Shown piece by piece: positions 58,297 to 64,000 of a stretch of DNA of 64,000 bases. A program made the position numbers and the translations under genes. Position 1 is the first letter of the stretch; each line of letters starts with the position of its first letter. The notes under the pieces are model-generated. The model did no database searches and had not been told where the DNA came from. It saw nothing but the letters and a program-made list of their open reading frames with translations. Source of the DNA: Amyloporia xantha (Eukaryota; Basidiomycota; Agaricomycetes; Polyporales; Adustoporiaceae); assembly GCA_036971615.1 (NCBI GenBank), contig JAYKKR010000006.1:62001-126000 (forward strand). The letters are read 5' to 3'.

Positions 58297-61200
58297 CTAG
58301 CGCAAGGACGCCTTGGACGGCCGCATGCTCATCGCCGGCACCGCGCCCGGCATGGCGAACCCTTCAGGATCCGCCGACGCCCCGTTGCCCTGGACCTGCG
58401 GCACCTGCCCGCCGTTCGCACTCGCGTTCTTGATCGACACCAGCACCTCCTTACAGTATTTGAGCTTGTCAAGCAGGCGCTGGTTGAACTTGGCCTGCTC
58501 GGGCTCAGCGACAGGCGGCCGCAGCGCCTGCGCCATGACCTCCGCGAGGGTCCACCGCGTTAGCTGGTAGTTCTTGTCGATGTGCGTGATGAGCAGGCCC
58601 TGGGAAGAAAGAATCACTTTTGAGTGGTCGTAGAAATTGAACTAGCGGACGCCCCAAGGTCAGTGTGCGTTCTGCGGAGAGGGAACAGGAAACATACCTG
58701 TAAGACGTCATGACTCATCTTGAAAACAATCACGTGCTTCATGCGGAGGTACTTCTGCACAAAGTCCATCCCTTTTGTGCGTGCCGTGTCCTCGAACGTG
58801 TAGTCGTACTCGCCATATAGGCGATCCATGATGTATCGCTCGAAATGCTTCAACAGATAGACCTTGCTCTTCAGGTCCTCTGGATATTCCGACACCGTGT
58901 GGTTCTTGCGCACGTACACCGAGCCCTGGCGGCGCGATGAGATATAGTCGAAATGGCTGGTCAAGAACAGGGTCAGTCATCTGTACCTGACGTCTGCAGA
59001 GGCGCGCACGTACCATTTGTCTGCTGACAAGACAATCGTCGTGCTGTCGTTGAAGTGCACGCCGACCGACCCGTCCGTCAGGGCGTATCCCATGCCGTAC
59101 TTGTTACAATAATCCACCCAGGAAACAATGAACACCTTAGGGTCCTGCAACCCAGCGTCCTCGCGCGGATCCCTGAACAGCCTCCCGGCAGCCTTGGCGT
59201 CGAATGCAGCGGTGAGAGTCTGGGCAGCCGCGTCGAATCCATTCACTCGCAATGGGAGACTCCCAGATGAAGGCAGGCTTCCCGCCATAGGGTCGTCCAT
59301 CGCGACCTCCTTCTCCGGCATCTTCTCCCGTAGACGCTCTCGCTCGCGGGCCCGGTGCTCGCTGCGAGAAGCTGGGGCAGGTGGAGGGACGTTCTCTTGG
59401 TCCTCCGTCCCACACGCTGACGGCGCTGCACTCCCAGGCACCATCTGCGCGACGATCCGCGCCTTCTGCGACTCGAGCTCCTTCTTGCGTGCAAGCTCCT
59501 TCCGTGCACCACCATCCTCCTCCCGCTCCTCGATGTTTTGCAGCCTAGTCCGCGCGGGGGAGCGGCTCTCCTTGGCGGCCTGAAGCTTGCGCATGAGTGG
59601 TGGCTCTCCCCGTGTAGACATTGGTGCGACCATCAGCGGTGTCCGGGCAGAGCTAAGCAAGGCGGAAATGGGACTACCGGGCTGAACGGCCTTCTGGAAC
59701 TCCTTCTCCTGCTGTGCGAGGTGCGAGGACATGCCTTTGTACTTGGCAGCGTTAGCGGCTGCGCTCGGGGCCAGAACTGTGGCCGGTGGTGCGGTCGGAA
59801 CGGCGATACTGGTGACCTCGTCCAGCAGGGCGTATCGCCTCAAACGTGCAAGGTTCGCTTTCGAGATGGCGGTGGTGATGTGCCGGAAGTCTGGCTGACC
59901 GTCGTGAGCTGTGGCTGGGATATACCCTGGCACGGTACCTGTGGTGAACCATGCATGGTCCACGATTTCGTGTAGGGTGGGACGTTGCTGTGGGTCTGGG
60001 GTCAAAATCTCCTGCACGAGTTCCTGCACCGGGCGGGATACCACACGGTCTGCCGGGAACTCGTACTCGTTAGCACGGATTCTCCTGCGGCATGCATCAG
60101 CGGCCTGTCAACCAAATATCGTCTGACAACGCACTTATAGATGGCCTTGACGTCCTTTGTTTGGAAAGGTGGACGACCCACCACCAGTGTGTATAATATC
60201 ACACCGATGGACCACGTGTCGACCTCGAAACTATGTCCGTTCGCCGTGTCGAAGAGCACTTCTGGAGCGATGTAATTTGGCGTACCGCAGATCGTCTTCT
60301 TGCGTTCACCAGGGTTCTCGATCAGTGCTGCCAGCCCGAAGTCACCGACCTTCACATTCATATTCCTGTCCAGGAAGATATTGCCCAGTTTCAGGTCACG
60401 GTGAATCACTTGATGCGTGTGCATGTAGTGACAAGCACCGATAAGCTGAACCATGAAGAATCGCGATTCTGGCTCAGTGAACCGTCGTCGACGACGGAGC
60501 ATATCCATCAGCGAGCCATTATGGCACAGTTCGAGCGTCATATAGACGTTCTCGTCGTCCTCAAAACATTCCTGAAACCGCACAATATTCGGGTGGTCGA
60601 GTGAGCGGTGAATCTTGATTTCGGCGTATAGCTAGAGGAGTGTTATGCAAGGTCGGTCACGGAAACAAACACCACGGTACCTTCGTTTTGGCTTTCTTCG
60701 TCTTCAGCGAGGACTTTGTAACGACCTTGCAAGCAACCCGCGAGCCACGGACATCTTGGACTTCATATACGCGCGCAAACCCTCCCTACGACGGTGCTCG
60801 TTAGTGAATTGCTATCCTTGGGAAGGGGAGGTAGAAACAGTAACTGTTTGCAAGTCAAGAAGAGCCGCGTCATGAGAAGCAAGAGGCGTCTACCCCTTTG
60901 TCCGCATTGTGGCTACATGTCATCGTCTGATAGTCTAGCCCATGCCACATCCGCAGACATAGTGCTCCGGGATATGTCAGCCTCCAGGAAGCTGGGATAT
61001 CCAGGCTTGTCAAGGCAGATGTGTGCCTTCACAAAGCTCACAAACAAGGTACAAAGAAGAACTGACAGAGTCGCATGAAATAGTTGAACATACCTCGCCA
61101 AGCATGCCGACTCGAACGAACTCAAGGGTGTGGCTCTTGTCAGTGATGACTTTGGGTGGTGATGGAGGAGTAACCCTTGCGTTCTGTCTTGGTAAGGGAG

Positions 61201-61348
61201 GTGACGATGGTTGTTTCACGTTCTCTGGTTGTTTTGGAGGGGTGCCAGGTATCGTCGGTCGGTGGTTGATAGCATGATGGTTGACAGGTACGCTGAGCGG
61301 ATGGCGACGGGGAGGTGGTGGCATTGTGGTGTACATCGGTGCGGACAT
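58297..61348 (-). CDS. Polo-like protein kinase (Cdc5/Plo1/Plk1 family)
   Basis: Mitotic Ser/Thr kinase acting at spindle poles, kinetochores and in cytokinesis. Minus-strand start 61348: [20 protein letters not shown], a Pro-rich N-terminal arm. The kinase domain follows: [26 protein letters not shown] (ATP Lys), [59 protein letters not shown] and [19 protein letters not shown]. An inter-domain linker of about 200 residues (rich in Ala, Pro, Glu) comes next. The polo-box domain has [18 protein letters not shown] with the pincer-type Trp, [33 protein letters not shown] and [12 protein letters not shown], keeping the His and Lys that bind phosphopeptide. It ends [10 protein letters not shown]. 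Six or more short introns. All catalytic and binding residues are present. It is divergent to the next gene. Confidence 0.96.
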
Positions 61349-61966
61349 CGTTCTTTTGAGGCCTAACGCCGTCGAAGTCGATGTCTGAACGAAAGCAGAA
61401 GGAAAGCAGAAAGAAATGCGGAACAGAGTCTATTCTGAACCGAGGGTGTGTCCAACGCGTGTTAGCCACCTTACGTAATCTCACGTGCTGGTTCGACTTT
61501 CGCGTTGCGCGTCTGACCATGTGACCGTATAATGCAACACGTGCATCGCGTCGCGTCTCTACTGTAACCGCAACTGATCTGATAGACTGACGGTGATCTC
61601 CCAGCCGTAGTTCACAATAGCTGGCTCGCTGCTGTCTTTCTTGCCTAGCCATGCGTTTTCTACGCTTCATATTGTACTTTGCACTTAGCCGATGTCTTCA
61701 AGTTCATTAGCCTGCCTACGGTTGACGCGTCTCCTACGCTTTGACCGCCACTCTCGCTGCCTTGTTCATTGGCCGCCGCTCGAGATGTCAGGTCAAAGCA
61801 GCATAGCCGCCATGGCGAAGCTTTGTCTGCGCCCCTATTGTCTGACAAATGCTGCCACAGCCTCAGAATGTCTGCTTAAATAGCACTTGCCTCTCGCCTC
61901 TCGCCGTACATCCATCTCCTGTTCCCCAACATTCACCAACATCCAAATCCTAATAACAATCCAAAA
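61349..61966. promoter_or_regulatory. Divergent intergenic region, Polo kinase and Ser/Pro-rich gene
   Basis: 618 nt between two divergent starts; both promoters lie here. No TATA box stands out. A C/A-rich stretch (61910-61966: CCAACATTCACCAACATCCAAATCC) precedes the plus-strand start. Confidence 0.5.
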
Positions 61967-64000
61967 ATGTCTGACAACTCTGAGGCCTCCACTTCGCAGA
62001 CTGGCTCTTATGATGCCCAGTCAACGAGGTGTGCAGCATTCGTATTCAACCTGCACACCACACTAAGATGTACCTAGGAACCGAAGGGAGCGGGTCCGCA
62101 AAATGAAGGAAGCCAGGAGAAACAGAGAACGGGTGCTGATGTATGAAATTGTAGCCGAGTCATCTACAGCGGCATCTTCGAGCTCTGCAGCTCCATCAAC
62201 TTCGAGCTCTGCGGGTCCATCGCGATCGAGCTCCATGCGAGTGTCAACAGATCGAAAGGCATCGTACGTGTCCACACCGCTGTCATGGTCTACTCACCTA
62301 ATGTTATGTGACTGCAGACGCAAGACGCGTAGGGCGAAGCGCGACGCTCAGAAGGGGTTGGGTGGCGTATCCGCGAAAGCGATGAAAGAAAAAGGTTATA
62401 AGGCCCTTCCTGGCGGTATCTACGTCTCCCACAAGATTAGCAAGCCCGCTGCTAGCAAAAAGCCGGCGGAGAGCTTGCCCACCGCGCCTTCCACGCCTGT
62501 CGCGACGGCTCCCAACTCTCCTGTGGCGCGTGCCTCCGAATTACCAAACACGGCCCTCGATGCGGAGGCACTCTTTGCTCGAATGCAGGCTGCGCAGCGT
62601 CGTCGCTCTGCCTCTCCATCGCCGAGAACGCGCGAACGGCCTGCGTCGGATGTGGCACCGCGGACGTCGAGAGGCCGCCCGCCACAGCGCGACACCGCCT
62701 CATCTGCAGAACGGGTGGGCCGTCGTTCTTTGCGTGGATCGTCGATTGGGGACGCTAGTCCCCGCTCACCGCCCCACCCACCGCCTCGCGTTCAAACTAC
62801 AAGGGAGCCCCGGGATACACAGGTTGTCGCTGGAGTACAAGAGGAGCACACAAATGGTTCGGCAGCACCAGCTATTACCTATCTGGCCGACATTCCACCC
62901 CCAGCCCCGCGCATGGCCACTCTACCATTGCAGACGGAGTTACCTGCCACGTCGGTGACGGTTCACCTGGAGGACCCGACCTCAGAGCTTCCGAGCATTG
63001 TCGTCACCCCTGCTGACGAAGATTTCACGATGCCGCACGCATCACAACCTGTACGCGCCACAGTCTTTTCTTCCGGTTGAGCCACGATCTCATCATCATC
63101 TCTACAGATGCCCGCAATGACCAGCCCTGCTGTCTGGCCAGAGGCATCGGGTTTTCCGTACACCGGCTTTCTGTCTCCTGACGTGGACTCGCCAATGCAA
63201 AATATGTCCCCTCCTGTAAGTGCCACAGCACCCTAGTGTAGTTGTGATCTCATCCCTTTGATACAGCTCAAGCCCGCACCATTACCACGTCCTGTGGCAT
63301 CACGGACGAAAGCTAAGGCCGGCTGCTCTTCCCTGGCTCTTCGCCATGCACGCAGCGTCGGCAAGAAAACTCGCGAGTCGTGCTCCCCATATACCCTGGC
63401 AAAGCAGAGCCGTCTCGGGCAGACGCGAACTTCTCTCAACTCTACCTGGCCCGGTCAAGCTGGTGTCGAGGGGATGCCCCAATCGTCACAGGTCCTCCCA
63501 TCGCCCAAATCTTCCAACACATCGGAAATTGCGGCGGATGCAGCGCGCCATGCGACGCAAGGAGGCCAGGCGTGGCGTTCCACCGCTAAGCAGGAGGAAA
63601 GGGCAGCGGATTCTGGCACGCGTGTCGCCGCGGCAGGAGTGGTGGCAGGCAGGATCTGCCCTTGCGTTGAACGGGGTGCCGTGCAGTGTTCTGGTGGAGT
63701 TGCGGCCGGGCAGTGATGCCAGTGTGATGGCTGTGGACGATGAGGATTCCGACATGGTGGATGCCATGGACGCTCGCGTCGAAGTCGGCGGCGATGCGGT
63801 CCCCCCTGTGAAGCTCGTCCCCGGCCCGGCTGCTCGTGAAGTCACGGACGTTCCAACCTCCACGAGCAAGCTTGAATCGAGCACGCCTAAGGAGAGCACG
63901 CCTAAGGAGAGCAAACCTGAGGAGAGCAAACCTGGGGCCAGCAAACCTGAGGTCAACAAGCCGGAGGTCAGCACGCCTGAAGCGAGCACCAGCAAGTTGC
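61967..64000 (+). CDS. Ser/Pro-rich protein with basic segment and repetitive tail, runs off the window
   Basis: Family not recognised. Start 61967: MSDNSEASTSQTGSYDAQST. Exons 61967-62028, 62078-62263, 62318-63050, 63108-63215 and from 63267 join with matching phases. After the start a highly basic part (RNRRERVRKMKEARRNRERV) and then SSSAAPSTSSSAGPS are followed by KTRRAKRDAQKGLGG and a long Pro/Ser/Thr-rich stretch with clustered arginines. In the last exon the coding frame is unclear: the spliced frame stays open to 63716, but from about 63300 a second frame is also open (RRMQRAMRRKEARRGVPPL, then SALALNGVPCSVLVELRPG) and continues to the end of the window. An unseen intron or an indel must link them. 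The tail has tandem hexapeptides like STPKE-S and SKPEE-S. Probably a disordered nuclear protein, by composition only. Confidence 0.65.
63875..63995 (+). repeat. Imperfect 18-nt tandem repeat encoding (S-T/K-P-K/E-E) hexapeptides
   Basis: Units of the type AGCACGCCTAAGGAG and AGCAAACCTGAGGAG, about six to seven copies with increasing divergence, in the frame that is open to the window end. Confidence 0.8.

Overview
The window looks like nuclear DNA of a basidiomycete fungus, most likely a wood-decay type Agaricomycete. Genes are split by many short GT-AG introns (mostly 50-65 nt). The gene set fits that group: a polyporopepsin-type secreted aspartic protease, a sesquiterpene synthase, an oxalate decarboxylase-type bicupin, a plasma-membrane H+-ATPase with the C-terminal form usual in basidiomycetes, and several Ser/Pro-rich proteins I do not recognise. 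The species cannot be named from this sequence alone.

Layout, left to right. The 3' part of an aspartic protease gene (1-1353, +) is followed by the decayed N-terminus of a second protease. Next come a large Ser/Pro-rich protein (2666-6896, +) and, tail to tail with it, cohesin SMC1 (7119-12114, -). A predicted polytopic membrane protein (12769-14380, +) starts divergently from SMC1. A gene-poor stretch (14.4-18.5 kb) holds two MITE-like elements with about 36 bp terminal inverted repeats. It ends in an SRPK-like kinase pseudogene with three lesions (18500-19945, +). A small secreted Kre9/Knh1-like gene follows (20575-22781, +). Its first intron has been invaded by a 5'-truncated LINE, and the target-site duplication copied the splice acceptor. 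A sesquiterpene synthase (23284-24673, -) with a 10-nt micro-exon, UDP-glucose:glycoprotein glucosyltransferase (25798-32216, -) and a small coiled-coil protein (32858-33417, -) come next.

The second half begins with a tandem duplication of an old-yellow-enzyme gene (36191-37679 and 39233-40778, both +). The duplication includes TATA promoters and 3' flanks, and one copy has an intron the other lacks. The plasma-membrane H+-ATPase (42403-45680, -) has about 8.2 kb of upstream sequence in which I find no gene, only a strong palindrome. The oxalate decarboxylase-type bicupin (53929-55324, -), Polo kinase (58297-61348, -) and a Ser/Pro-rich protein with a repetitive acidic/basic tail that runs off the window (61967-64000, +) close the region.

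Most intact genes are housekeeping: cohesion (SMC1), mitotic control (Polo), ER quality control (UGGT) and membrane energisation (Pma1). Lifestyle genes (protease, terpene synthase, oxalate decarboxylase, OYE) are interspersed, and the pseudogenes and mobile DNA lie beside them. I found no CRISPR array, rRNA or convincing tRNA, and no clearly new multi-gene system. The strongest unusual features are the LINE at a splice acceptor, the intron presence/absence polymorphism between the OYE duplicates, the three-lesion kinase and the micro-exon in the terpene synthase.
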